Source: Yersinia nurmii
GTDB taxonomy: Bacteria; Pseudomonadota; Gammaproteobacteria; Enterobacterales; Enterobacteriaceae
Reading direction: 5' to 3'
Assembly: GCF_001112925.1 (NCBI RefSeq)
Contig: NZ_CPYD01000001.1
Location: forward strand, 372,001 to 436,000
Length of the DNA: 64,000 nt
Shown here: in pieces, positions 52,448-61,042 of the stretch
Layout: each line of letters opens with the position of its first letter
Numbering within the stretch: position 1 is the first letter of the stretch
Made by a program: the position numbers and the translations under genes
Notes under the pieces: model-generated
The model's input: only the letters and a program-made list of their open reading frames with translations
Databases searched by the model: none
Told to the model about the DNA's origin: nothing

Positions 52448-53386
52448 TTACAGCCATTTAGGATCGCGGGTAAATGAAATTGTCAGCCAGCGATGCGGTC
52501 CGGGATCACCAATCGCCAAAGCTATCTCATCGCGGATTTTATCAAAACGCCGCACGCCATCACTTTCCATAGATTCCGGAATAACCACATGAATTTCAAT
52601 AAATAATCCTCGACCGACCCGTGTTGCATAATGGGAATAATCCAGGAAACCGTATTCCAAAATTAATAGCTCCATAATACGTTCGATGGAAGCATCAAGC
52701 GTATCCGGCGTCATTTGTAATACTTCGCGCACGGCGGATATGACAGTTTTAATTGGCACCGGAATCAAAACCAAAGTTAACAATGCCAACACCGCCGGAT
52801 CGGTATAAACAATTAGATGCTCATAGGCGGTGCCTTCCAAACTCCAGGACAGCAGAAAAGCCACCAGCAGCGCAGAACTGATGCAGGCAGACATCAGCCA
52901 GCTTTTGGTATCCAACGCAATCAGCTCTGATTTTACCTGTTTATTTAACCGGTGCTGCTTCAGGAAAATGATAAAACAGAAAATGCTGACCGCTAATGCA
53001 TACGCAATGGCCCAGCCTAATTCCAGCTCCCTGCCACCCTCTGTAATGCCTTTGATTGCATTCACAAAGGCGTAAAGACATAGAAAGGCTAATAGACTGC
53101 CGTTAAATGCCAGTACCAAGGGTTCAACATGCCAGAAGCCGTATTGAAAACGGCGGCTATTCGGCTGTCCTAATAAACGTGACACCAGTAGAGATAAACT
53201 GCACATACCAGCATCTAACGCCGAAAACATGCCGTCAAAAATAATCGACATTGACCCACACAAAATACCAAAACCAATTCCCATCACCGCAATAATCACA
53301 GTGCAGAAAATAGAGCGTCGAAGTATCTGCTGCTCAAGTCGGGTATCCTGAATCTGAGGAATGATGGGGTTTGCTAGCGCAGTCAT
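52448..53386 (-). CDS. Divergent cation diffusion facilitator
   Basis: A 312-residue CDF-family protein with six membrane helices and a C-terminal cytoplasmic domain (about 215-312). Family marks are FQYGFWHVEPLVLAFN and the TM2 segment FDGMFSALDAG. The metal site is atypical: TM2 has D51 and D58 but Phe at the usual His/Asp position 54, and TM5 has D159 followed by W163 (ALDTKSW) instead of HxxxD. Substrate specificity is therefore uncertain. It is encoded upstream of the mgtE leader on the same strand. SD is weak. A TATAAT lies at 53463-53458 upstream. Confidence 0.85.
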   Translation of the reverse strand: MTALANPIIPQIQDTRLEQQILRRSIFCTVIIAVMGIGFGILCGSMSIIFDGMFSALDAGMCSLSLLVSRLLGQPNSRRFQYGFWHVEPLVLAFNGSLLAFLCLYAFVNAIKGITEGGRELELGWAIAYALAVSIFCFIIFLKQHRLNKQVKSELIALDTKSWLMSACISSALLVAFLLSWSLEGTAYEHLIVYTDPAVLALLTLVLIPVPIKTVISAVREVLQMTPDTLDASIERIMELLILEYGFLDYSHYATRVGRGLFIEIHVVIPESMESDGVRRFDKIRDEIALAIGDPGPHRWLTISFTRDPKWL

Positions 53387-53753
53387 TGTGGCTCAACCTA
53401 TTGTTTTATATTAATGATTAGTCAGGAACCCAGCGCACTGAATAAATCTCTTAATACATTATAGTTTGTCATCATATTGAATATTTACAAATCAATAAGA
53501 TAATTAAATTCAGAATCACCCATAGATTAATTTATTGTTCTATAAGAATTATTATTTCGGCCAAATTTAAATGCTAGTCGTTTGATTTTAAATGATCGTA
53601 AGTCGAGTTTATTGCGTTATGAGATGGCTAAAACCGATGCGCAAATTTGCCCAGCCTCATCAATTAGTCACATATCTACACTATACTTTTGATGGATGTG
53701 TGGTATTGCGGCAAGGGGCCGCGGATTATCATGCTTGATAGTTCACTCTGATA
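53387..53753. promoter_or_regulatory. Divergent promoter region, CDF and hydrolase genes
   Basis: About 370 AT-rich bases with no supported gene. A perfect leftward TATAAT at 53463-53458 is a likely -10 for the CDF gene, although a matching -35 at 17 bases is poor. Confidence 0.35.
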
Positions 53754-53765
53754 ATGGGACACAAT

Positions 53766-54455
53766 ATGACGACAAAACCGAATATCTTGTTGGTACACGG
53801 CGCCTGGGGCGATGGTTCGCACTGGCGTCATATTATTCCGACTTTACATAATAAAGGTTATCCTGTGTATGCGGTACAAAACCCGCTGACCTCTCTGGCC
53901 GACGATGTGGAACGCACCGAAAAATTGGCCGCCTCGCTCCAAGGCCCGACCATTCTGGTCGGTCACTCCTACGGTGGCATGGTTATTTCTCAGCTCGGAC
54001 ATTTACCTAATTTGGTAGGACTGGTTTACGTCGCCGCTTTCGCACCGGATAAAGGCGAAAGTCTCGGCAGTATTTTCCAACTGCGCGATTTACCTTCCGG
54101 AGCCGCTAATCTGTTTCCAGATCAAGACGGTTATTTATGGGTAAAATACGATAAATTCCACGAAAGCTTCTGTCAGGATTTGGACCATATTGAGGCCGTT
54201 GTCATGGCTGCTGCACAAAAACCGACCTCAGGGAAATGCTTCTCCGATACTTCAACGGAACCCGCATGGAAGACTAAGCCGAGCTGGTATCAAATATCCA
54301 ATCAGGACCATATGATTCCGCCGGAAACCCAACAATGGTTTACAGAACGCATGAAACCGAAAAAAACCATTCGACTGGACGCCAGCCATGCGTCTCTAGC
54401 CTCTCATCCCGACGACATCATCGCGCTAATAGAAGAAGCCGCCAGTAATTATTAA
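53766..54455 (+). CDS. Alpha/beta hydrolase, small esterase type
   Basis: A 229-residue cytoplasmic hydrolase resembling plant salicylate/hydroxynitrile-lyase-type esterases. It has the oxyanion segment LLVHGAWGDGSHW, nucleophile elbow VGHSYGGMV, acid near YQISNQDHMIPP and the His in LDASHASLASHPDDI. Substrate unknown. The ATG at 53766 with GGGA upstream is preferred over 53754. A hairpin follows. Confidence 0.88.
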   Translation: MTTKPNILLVHGAWGDGSHWRHIIPTLHNKGYPVYAVQNPLTSLADDVERTEKLAASLQGPTILVGHSYGGMVISQLGHLPNLVGLVYVAAFAPDKGESLGSIFQLRDLPSGAANLFPDQDGYLWVKYDKFHESFCQDLDHIEAVVMAAAQKPTSGKCFSDTSTEPAWKTKPSWYQISNQDHMIPPETQQWFTERMKPKKTIRLDASHASLASHPDDIIALIEEAASNY

Positions 54456-54469
54456 ATTATTCATTCTCT

Positions 54470-54492
54470 CGGAGTCAGCGTCGCTGGCTCCG
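54470..54492 (+). terminator. Terminator-like hairpin after the hydrolase gene
   Basis: CGGAGTCAGC (54470-54479) pairs with GCTGGCTCCG (54483-54492) with one G-U wobble and a three-base loop, 15 bases past the stop. The tail GATAATTTC is weakly T-rich. From here to 54802 (310 bases) I see no gene. Confidence 0.6.
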
Positions 54493-54802
54493 GATAATTT
54501 CATTCGGCGAAGGGGGTTCTAATCAAGAAACATTCCGAGTCAACCCTGTTAGAACATAAACACTTCTGTAGAAGCGCAAATAGCTTCGCTATATTGAATA
54601 TCGCAAGATAAGGTGAATCAGTGAGATCTATTTACGCATTTTACACTGTAAATTAATTTGAAAATTTCCAGATAAAACAGCGTAATCAACCTTATTTACA
54701 CACGCCCAGAACACGGGATATTGAGCGTTGAATACCAATAACGGCGGCTAAAATAATTATCCATCATTATTGATATTCAATAAGAATAGATGAAGCAGTT
54801 TA

Positions 54803-55030
54803 TCAATAAGTCACGCTAACGCCCACATAATCCGGGTTAGGTTTGTGCCACTCGTCGCCGCGACAACTTTTAGTGCGATGACAAGCCGCCATACGTTCTG
54901 CGCCTGTACGTTCATCGCCGTGAACCCGAAATTTAGGCTCACGAGATTCACTATAATGACCTTCTGGGAACCACGTCCCGCCGCATCCGGTTAATAATAA
55001 ACTGAGTAATAACGCTCCGATTCCTTTCAT
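54803..55030 (-). CDS. Small putative lipoprotein
   Basis: A 75-residue protein with a lipoprotein signal peptide: MKGIGALLLSLLLTGC, lipobox LTGC with C16 as the lipidated residue. The mature part (GGTWFPEGHYSESREPKF...) is polar and has two further cysteines (AACHRTKSC) that could form a disulfide. Gly at +2 suggests outer-membrane sorting. The ATG at 55030 has GGAG upstream. I do not recognise the family. It is isolated, with AT-rich DNA on both sides. Confidence 0.75.
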   Translation of the reverse strand: MKGIGALLLSLLLTGCGGTWFPEGHYSESREPKFRVHGDERTGAERMAACHRTKSCRGDEWHKPNPDYVGVSVTY

Positions 55031-55366
55031 TAACGACTCCATGTTATTAATTAAATGACGCTACAAATGATAATGTAATTATTTATTCACATCAATAATG
55101 AATAACCTAGTCAGACCAGAATGGTCGCAAGCCAACAATTAATATTGGTCAATGTTTTGTAATTAATATAATTAAACACATTAACTTCGGGCGCGGGAAT
55201 ATACCCATCTTATAAAAATGGTTAATTGCTTCTTTATAATAACCAAGTGATATAAATAAATTTATATATTCCCCGATAAAATAATGGCATAGCTATTAAT
55301 TGGGAAATACTTTTCCATAAAGACGGCTATCTGCATAATGTGGCATCACATAATACTCGGCACATA
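55031..55366. other. AT-rich gap between lipoprotein gene and ompX terminator
   Basis: No supported gene. It should contain the lipoprotein promoter. Nothing else was recognised. Confidence 0.4.
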
Positions 55367-55367
55367 A

Positions 55368-55393
55368 AAAAATCCGCCCGGAGGCGGATTTTT
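55368..55393 (-). terminator. Terminator of ompX
   Basis: AAAAATCCGCC (55368-55378) and GGCGGATTTTT (55383-55393) form a perfect 11-bp stem with a four-base loop and T-rich tails on both strands. It lies 54 bases past the ompX stop. Confidence 0.92.
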
Positions 55394-55446
55394 ATTGGAT
55401 TTCGCATCTAGCTCGTAGGAACCAATGCTAAACTGGCTGATTACTC

Positions 55447-55974
55447 TTAGAAAGTGTAACCAACGCCAGCGATCCAGGTACCAACGTCAACGCTACGGAT
55501 GCGGCTCTGCTCGTAAGAGAAGTCCAGCGCTACGTTCTGCATTGGGTTCAATTGAACACCAGCACCGTATGCTACGCCGTAATCGCTTGAACCCGATTTA
55601 GCTTCTGGGTTACCCGCGCCGTTTGCAGTGAAACGACCATAGCCCACACCAACTACGCCATAAACGCTAGCCCAATCGTTGATACGGTAAGCAGGACCCG
55701 CAGTGATTGCGTTGTACTGTGCTTTGTTGTAAACGCTGCTGCTGTCACCGAAAGAACTTTTTTCAGTGTGAGTGAAAGAGCCGATAGCGCCCAGTTGGGA
55801 ATCGGACCACTCGTAGCGGTATTTCAGGTTGAAACCTGAAGCCTTGTTAGCAACACCTTGGTAATCGCTCTGAGCGTAACCGCCAGTAACGGTACTCTGG
55901 CCTGCAAATGCACTACCTGCGCTCACTGCCAATACACAAGCTGCTACTGCTGAAAGACATGCAATTTTTTTCAT
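55447..55974 (-). CDS. ompX: Outer-membrane protein X (Ail/OmpX family)
   Basis: An eight-stranded outer-membrane beta-barrel. The 175-residue precursor has a signal peptide ending SAFA near residue 23. The mature strands TVTGGYAQSDYQG, FNLKYRYEW, ITAGPAYRINDWASVYGVVGVGYG and LDFSYEQSRIRSVDVGTWIAGVGYTF are nearly those of E. coli OmpX, with a terminal Phe. The Ail/OmpX family includes Yersinia Ail, but this sequence is the OmpX type. The ATG at 55974 has GAGGTGG upstream. Divergent from rhtA. Confidence 0.97.
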   Translation of the reverse strand: MKKIACLSAVAACVLAVSAGSAFAGQSTVTGGYAQSDYQGVANKASGFNLKYRYEWSDSQLGAIGSFTHTEKSSFGDSSSVYNKAQYNAITAGPAYRINDWASVYGVVGVGYGRFTANGAGNPEAKSGSSDYGVAYGAGVQLNPMQNVALDFSYEQSRIRSVDVGTWIAGVGYTF

Positions 55975-56369
55975 AACCACCTCAAGACGCAAATTATTTT
56001 CAATTAAACAAAAACACCATTAAAATATAACAAAACTTAGGTAGAAACTCTGCACCTGAATCGTTGTCTAAACTTTTATATGGTGTAACAAATCTTTTCA
56101 AGAACAGTGTAACTCGCTAAAAGTATACGACTTTTGCCGCATTTTTGTCGAAACCGTGAAGTTCATCACTTAACGCTATTCCAGACAATTCTTAGTTTTG
56201 CCGCCTAAAAAATAACCACAAAACGCATAAAAAACACTCAGCAATAAATTATTTCTCTTTTTCCCCGCCTCTGATCCGCTACTTTTGCGAATTATTAGAT
56301 ACATCGGCAGCATTTCATTTACACTGGCAATAATCTGATTATTCACTACTTTTGCCGAGGCTCTAACGG
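55975..56369. promoter_or_regulatory. ompX-rhtA divergent intergenic region
   Basis: About 395 AT-rich bases holding both promoters. No ORF or known small RNA was recognised. Leftward TATATT near 56026-56031 is a possible ompX -10. The E. coli region between these genes is similarly long. Confidence 0.4.
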
Positions 56370-57257
56370 ATGTCGCTGTCCTCTCAGTCCAAATTATCGC
56401 TCCCCCTGCTGCCCGTTTTCCTGCTGGTTATAGCCATGATCTCGATCCAGAGCGGCGCCTCACTGGCAAAAAGTCTGTTCCCGCTGGTCGGCGCGCAGGG
56501 AATTACCTCCCTACGTCTGGGGATTGGTACGCTTATTCTGTTTGTGATTTTTAAGCCCTGGCGGATGCGCTTTACTGCCGGTAGCCGCATGCCGTTGCTG
56601 GTTTACGGCCTGGCGCTCGGCGGAATGAATTTTCTATTCTACCTGTCTTTGAAAACGGTCCCTTTGGGCATTGCCGTGGCTCTTGAATTCACCGGCCCGC
56701 TGGCCGTTGCCATGTTTTCTTCCCGCCGCCTCATCGATTTTCTGTGGGTTGGGTTGGCCGTGTTAGGTTTAGCCTTCTTATTACCGCTGGGCAAAAGCGT
56801 GGACAGTATCGATCTGTTCGGTGCCGCCTGCGCCTTGGGTGCCGGTGCCTGCTGGGCAATTTATATTATTTCCGGCCAAAAAGCGGGGGGCAACCACGGG
56901 CCAGGTACCGTAGCCATTGGCTCCCTGATCGCTGCGCTGGTTTTCTGCCCGATTGGCGTAGCCTATAACGGTATGGCGCTGTTTTCTCCCGCCATTCTGC
57001 CAATTGCTCTGGCCGTTGCCATTCTCTCTACCGCCTTGCCTTACTCACTGGAAATGGTGGCGTTAACCCGACTTCCGGCCCGCACTTTCGGTACATTAAT
57101 GAGTCTGGAACCGGCTTTGGCCGCCATCTCTGGCCTAATCTTCCTGAATGAATATCTGACATTGATACAATGGTCAGCGCTGGGCTGTATTATTGCCGCC
57201 TCTATTGGCGCGACTTTAACGATTAAAGCCAAACCCAAGATTGAAGAATTGACTTAA
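56370..57257 (+). CDS. rhtA: Threonine/homoserine exporter RhtA
   Basis: RhtA is a 10-helix EamA (drug/metabolite transporter) carrier that exports threonine and homoserine. The 295 residues equal E. coli, with SIQSGASLAKSLFPLVGAQG, TVPLGIAVALEFTGPLAVA, ALGAGACWAIYI and LPYSLEMVALTRLPARTFG. It lies next to ompX as in E. coli. A GNAT gene begins 19 bases after its stop and may be cotranscribed. Confidence 0.96.
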   Translation: MSLSSQSKLSLPLLPVFLLVIAMISIQSGASLAKSLFPLVGAQGITSLRLGIGTLILFVIFKPWRMRFTAGSRMPLLVYGLALGGMNFLFYLSLKTVPLGIAVALEFTGPLAVAMFSSRRLIDFLWVGLAVLGLAFLLPLGKSVDSIDLFGAACALGAGACWAIYIISGQKAGGNHGPGTVAIGSLIAALVFCPIGVAYNGMALFSPAILPIALAVAILSTALPYSLEMVALTRLPARTFGTLMSLEPALAAISGLIFLNEYLTLIQWSALGCIIAASIGATLTIKAKPKIEELT

Positions 57258-57276
57258 TCAATATGAGAACAGTGGC

Positions 57277-57783
57277 ATGGAAATAAGACCGGCAACACCT
57301 GAAGATTTCGCCGCAATCTGGCCACTTTTTCAGGCGGTTATCGCCAGTGAAGACACCTACGTTTTCATCGCAGACACGCCAGAGCGGGTCGCTTATGAAT
57401 ATTGGTTCGGTGACGGCGTGCGCTGTTGGGTCGCGTTGCATGAAGATAAAATTGTCGGGATGTATAAGCTGATTGATAACCAGCGAGGGTTAGGCTGTCA
57501 CGTTGCCAACGCCTCTTTTATGGTCGATGCCAGCGTCAGAGGTTTAGGCATTGGTAAAAAGCTGGGGCTGCACTGCATTGAACAAGCTCAGCGCTTGGGT
57601 TACCGGGCAATTCAGTTCAATTTTGTCGTCAGTACCAATACTCTGGCGGTCAGCCTTTGGCAAAAACTGGGCTTCGACATTATTGCAACCCTGCCGCAGG
57701 CGTTTAAACACCCGAAACAGGGTTACGTAGACGCTTACGTCATGCACCGCTTTCTGCATCCTGAGCCAACCACTCAGGTTTAA
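57277..57783 (+). CDS. GNAT-family N-acetyltransferase
   Basis: A 168-residue acetyl-CoA-dependent acetyltransferase. The N-terminal MEIRPATPEDFAAIWPLF is typical, and the CoA-binding motif A is VDASVRGLGIGKKLGLHCIEQA, followed by STNTLAVSLWQKLGF (motif B). Its acceptor is unknown. Nineteen bases behind rhtA on the same strand. SD is poor (AACAGTGGC). Confidence 0.87.
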   Translation: MEIRPATPEDFAAIWPLFQAVIASEDTYVFIADTPERVAYEYWFGDGVRCWVALHEDKIVGMYKLIDNQRGLGCHVANASFMVDASVRGLGIGKKLGLHCIEQAQRLGYRAIQFNFVVSTNTLAVSLWQKLGFDIIATLPQAFKHPKQGYVDAYVMHRFLHPEPTTQV

Positions 57784-57868
57784 CACCGGTTAGATAAGAC
57801 TTATTCATTACGCTATGCCTTGTTTTATAAGGACTGGCGTTTTTTTTTGATTATTTTCACTTCTTTTT

Positions 57869-57897
57869 GCATCCAAAACGGCTGGCTGATTCGTATA
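57869..57897 (+). promoter_or_regulatory. Candidate ECF-sigma promoter of the fasciclin gene
   Basis: GCATCC (57869-57874), 17 bases, then CGTATA (57892-57897) predicts a start about 45 bases before the fasciclin ATG. It loosely resembles the mycobacterial SigK pattern, a weak basis. There is no good sigma-70 alternative in the same stretch. Confidence 0.3.
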
Positions 57898-57948
57898 GGT
57901 AGATGTGAGGCAAGACTCACCTCTTCCATCCTAATAAGGAATAACATT

Positions 57949-58509
57949 ATGAAAACGCTTATCCGTACCGCTATCTGTGCCTCTTTAGTATTCAGCAGTG
58001 TATCTATGGCAGCCATGATGTCCGACACAGTGATGGTGGGGGGAGCCGCAATGTTCCCGAGTAAGAACATTATTGAGAATGCCGTGAATTCTAAAGATCA
58101 CACAACTTTGGTGGCGGCCGTTAAAGCTGCCGGTCTGGTGGATACCCTACAAGGGCCAGGGCCATTTACCGTGTTTGCACCAACCGATGCCGCGTTTGCT
58201 AAATTGCCAGCCGGAACCGTTGCGAATCTGGTCAAACCGGAAAATAAAGCCGTGCTGACCCAAATTCTGACTTACCACGTGGTACCCGGCAAATACGATA
58301 TGAAACAGCTTGAGAAAAAAATTAAAGAGGGTGGCGGCACCGCCGAACTGAAAACCGTCAACGGTCAGCCTCTGTGGTTTATGAACAATGGCCCTCATAA
58401 TATTCAGATTAAAGATGCCAAAGGCAATCTGGCCAATATCAGCACTTATGATGTGAATCAGAAAAACGGTGTGATAGATGTTATTGATACCGTTCTAATG
58501 CCTAAATAA
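57949..58509 (+). CDS. Secreted fasciclin (FAS1) domain protein
   Basis: A 186-residue exported protein with a signal peptide (MKTLIRTAICASLVFSSVSMA, cleavage near 21) and one FAS1 domain: DHTTLVAAVKAAGLVDTLQG, the core GPFTVFAPTDAAFAKLPAG, and LTQILTYHVVPGKY, ending GVIDVIDTVLMPK. FAS1 domains mediate adhesion; bacterial examples include mycobacterial MPT70. The ATG at 57949 has AAGGA upstream. It is followed by a terminator-like hairpin and then ECF sigma and anti-sigma genes on the same strand. Confidence 0.93.
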   Translation: MKTLIRTAICASLVFSSVSMAAMMSDTVMVGGAAMFPSKNIIENAVNSKDHTTLVAAVKAAGLVDTLQGPGPFTVFAPTDAAFAKLPAGTVANLVKPENKAVLTQILTYHVVPGKYDMKQLEKKIKEGGGTAELKTVNGQPLWFMNNGPHNIQIKDAKGNLANISTYDVNQKNGVIDVIDTVLMPK

Positions 58510-58524
58510 AAGCGGTCTATACTG

Positions 58525-58553
58525 GGTGCAGTGTCTCACTGCACCTTGCTTTT
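58525..58553 (+). terminator. Attenuator-like terminator between fasciclin and sigma genes
   Basis: GGTGCAGTG (58525-58533) and CACTGCACC (58537-58545) form a perfect 9-bp stem with a three-base loop, followed by TTGCTTTT. It sits just before the sigma-factor SD, so it probably limits read-through and keeps sigma levels below those of the fasciclin protein. Confidence 0.8.
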
Positions 58554-58564
58554 AGGGATTACGA

Positions 58565-59119
58565 ATGAATGAAGCGTCTTTGGCTGAACAAATTGAGCTA
58601 CTGGAAGCGATTGGCAAAGGCGACCAATCGGCATTTGAACGATTATACCGGTTAACTTCCCCACGTCTTTTCGCCGTTGCCTTACGTATGTTACGTAACC
58701 ATGCCCGAGCCGAAGAGGTATTACACGATTGCTTTATCACCGTGCTCAGTCAGGCGAATAATTACAATCCCCGCCTCAGTTCTCCCCTTACCTGGCTCAC
58801 ACATATTGTCCGTAATCGGGCAATAGACTTGATGCGTGGCAATGATAACCGTTTGCAGGGATGGGATGAAGACGAGGCCGATAATCTAGCCGATGACGCG
58901 CCCTCGCCAGCCTCCCAGCTACAGCAAAGTTCAGAAGCCAAGCTGCTGGAACATTGCATGGCGCACCTCCCCGCTGAACAGCGGCAAAGTATTATGCTGG
59001 CTTATTATCAGGGACTTTCTCATGGCGAGGTCTCAGAACACTTACAACAGCCTCTTGGCACGGTGAAAAGCTGGATCCGCCGCGCGCTGGAGCACTTAAA
59101 GAGCTGCGTAGGAATATGA
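58565..59119 (+). CDS. ECF RNA polymerase sigma factor, SigK-type
   Basis: A 184-residue ECF sigma factor. Region 2 is FERLYRLTSPRLFAVALRMLRNHARAEEVLHDCFITVL with the PLTWLTHIVRNRAIDLMR segment, and region 4 is LPAEQRQSIMLAYYQGLSHGEVSEHLQQPLGTVKSWIRRALEHL. Such sigma factors pair with RskA-type anti-sigma factors; the next gene encodes one and overlaps by four bases (ATGA). The ATG at 58565 has AGGGA upstream. Likely targets include the fasciclin gene just upstream, an inference from the mycobacterial SigK regulon. Confidence 0.92.
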   Translation: MNEASLAEQIELLEAIGKGDQSAFERLYRLTSPRLFAVALRMLRNHARAEEVLHDCFITVLSQANNYNPRLSSPLTWLTHIVRNRAIDLMRGNDNRLQGWDEDEADNLADDAPSPASQLQQSSEAKLLEHCMAHLPAEQRQSIMLAYYQGLSHGEVSEHLQQPLGTVKSWIRRALEHLKSCVGI

Positions 59120-59790
59120 AAAACAGACGCGAATATCAATCAGCACTGGCCGCAGAATATGCGCTGGGCACTCTGCGCGGGCTGGCTCGAATTAAATTTG
59201 AGCGACAAATCCTACGGAATCCCGAACTGGCAGAAGAAGTGTCTCGTTGGCAAAACCTGTTTAGCCAAATGGACAATAGCTTACAGCCCGTGACGCCGCC
59301 GGCATGGATATGGAAAAAACTCCAGCTCCAATTGCCTCCCCCCAAAAAATCCGAAGTGTCTTCAATACGTCGCGCAAGCGGCACTTATCTCGGCTGGGCG
59401 ATCGCAGCCTGTCTGGCGGCACTCTTGCTGGTCCCCCGCCTGCTGGTACAGCCTGAAGCCCCCATTCCGGTGGCGGTACTGGCCAGCAGCGAGCAAAACG
59501 GCCAATGGATTGTCAGCATGGATAAATCTACCCGTAGCCTGACGTTAACGCCGTTAAGCGCAGCCCCGATTGGCGAGCAGCATAGCCTTGAACTGTGGAG
59601 TATTGCCGCTGGCGAAAAACCTCACTCTCTCGGCTTGTTAAATGCTAGCGGGCCGACGCAGATCGCGTTCAACGAAGTTCCCTTAACCAAAGGCAACGTG
59701 CTGGCAATCAGTGTAGAACCCCATGGCGGTTCTCCAACTGGGCAACCTACCGGAGCGGTATTATACAGCGGACCATTACAGAATATTTAA
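59116..59790 (+). CDS. Membrane-bound anti-sigma factor, RskA family
   Basis: A 224-residue single-pass protein. The N-terminal cytoplasmic part has the RskA-type signature SALAAEYALGTLRG and FERQI; no zinc HxxxCxxC motif is present. One membrane helix follows (about 91-113), then a periplasmic RskA domain (about 115-224) with GEQHSLELWSIAAG and LAISVEPHGGSPTGQPTG, the conserved C-terminal pattern. It should hold the ECF sigma factor inactive until a redox or envelope signal releases it. Translationally coupled to the sigma gene. Confidence 0.92.
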   Translation: MKNRREYQSALAAEYALGTLRGLARIKFERQILRNPELAEEVSRWQNLFSQMDNSLQPVTPPAWIWKKLQLQLPPPKKSEVSSIRRASGTYLGWAIAACLAALLLVPRLLVQPEAPIPVAVLASSEQNGQWIVSMDKSTRSLTLTPLSAAPIGEQHSLELWSIAAGEKPHSLGLLNASGPTQIAFNEVPLTKGNVLAISVEPHGGSPTGQPTGAVLYSGPLQNI

Positions 59791-59834
59791 TGCCGGCGTG
59801 CTGAGCTCATCACCCGACAACAATGAGGCTTAGG

Positions 59835-60608
59835 ATGAAAGACTGGAATCCTGATTTGTACCGCCAGTTTGAAGCGGAACGCACCCGACCGGCAACAGAT
59901 TTACTGGTTCGCGTGGCAATAAATACGCCCGATTTTGTCAGCGATTTAGGCTGTGGGCCGGGTAATTCCACCGAATTACTGCGACAGCGTTTTCCTCACG
60001 CCCATCTGGTAGGAATCGATAACTCTCAGGCAATGCTGGAAAGCGCGCAAAAGCGGTTGCCAGACTGTATATTTCAACCTGCGGATATTCGGCATTGGCA
60101 ACCTCCTCAGCCACAAAATGTGATTTATGCCAACGCATCCCTACAATGGTTAGAAAATCATCGCCTTTTGATTCCTCAATTGATGAGCCATTTGGCCCCG
60201 CAGGGTATTCTGGCCATCCAAATGCCCGATAACCGTGACGAACCCAGCCACCGCGCCATGCGAGAAGTCGCCACTGAAGGCCGCTGGCAACAACAATTAG
60301 CGGCAAGTAACGCCGAACGTGTAAAAATTTTGTCGGCCAGCGAATATTACGATCTGCTGAATCCTCTTGCTCAACGCGTGGATATTTGGCGAACCCTGTA
60401 TTTCCACCCGATGCCTTCGGCTCAGGCAATCGTTGACTGGGTACGATCCACAGGCTTACGCCCTTTTATTGACCCTTTAAATGAGACCGACCGGCAAGAT
60501 TTCTTGCAAGCTTATCTGCTAAAAATCACGGCGGCCTATCCGGTACACAATAATGGTAACCTGCTGCTGGCTTTTCCTCGCCTGTTTATCATCGCTCAAA
60601 CGGCCTGA
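59835..60608 (+). CDS. tam: Trans-aconitate 2-methyltransferase
   Basis: Tam methylates trans-aconitate, an inhibitory by-product of the citric acid cycle, using SAM. The 257-residue class I methyltransferase has [23 protein letters not shown] motif [23 protein letters not shown] and [12 protein letters not shown], close to E. coli Tam. The ATG at 59835 is preferred over 59823 on alignment. It follows rskA after 44 bases but is not known to belong to that regulon. Confidence 0.93.
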   Translation: MKDWNPDLYRQFEAERTRPATDLLVRVAINTPDFVSDLGCGPGNSTELLRQRFPHAHLVGIDNSQAMLESAQKRLPDCIFQPADIRHWQPPQPQNVIYANASLQWLENHRLLIPQLMSHLAPQGILAIQMPDNRDEPSHRAMREVATEGRWQQQLAASNAERVKILSASEYYDLLNPLAQRVDIWRTLYFHPMPSAQAIVDWVRSTGLRPFIDPLNETDRQDFLQAYLLKITAAYPVHNNGNLLLAFPRLFIIAQTA

Positions 60609-60743
60609 TAGACTTTTTCTTCCTTGCGGATAGCAATAACCCTATCGCTATCAACAAAGTATTCATTTGATGACTTCCGACTAATATCAGCCCGTATATT
60701 TTTTTGATTTATAACCCAGAAAACCTCTCAATTAACGCCCTGT

Positions 60744-60770
60744 ATATAGCTATTATTACAATAGCTATAT
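60744..60770. repeat. AT-rich perfect hairpin downstream of tam
   Basis: ATATAGCTATT (60744-60754) and AATAGCTATAT (60760-60770) form a perfect 11-bp palindromic stem with a five-base loop. Whether it is a terminator (a short TTTC follows) or another element is open. The rest of the gap 60609-61040 holds no supported gene. Confidence 0.5.
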
Positions 60771-61042
60771 TTCATAAAGAATTATCTTTATCTTAGTGAG
60801 CAGAAATTAAAGGCCGCAGCCATATAAATATGGACAACCTATTGCCCCGTACAGGTTAACCAACTGTATTTATCCAAAAATAAATAGGCCTGCAAGCACC
60901 GATGAATAAATATTTTCAGCTAATTTATTTTAAATCATGAAGTTACAGAATCTTTATTCGAAAATTTTCTATTACTAATTATCTGACGTTATAACCAATT
61001 AAATTGATAGGCCGTATCGGAGCAACGGAATTATATAATCCT

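Noticed and set aside
57927-57932. CCATCC hexamer near the fasciclin gene, identical to a mycobacterial SigK -35
   Set aside because: It lies only 17 bases before the ATG, so a promoter using it would start inside the gene. Probably chance.
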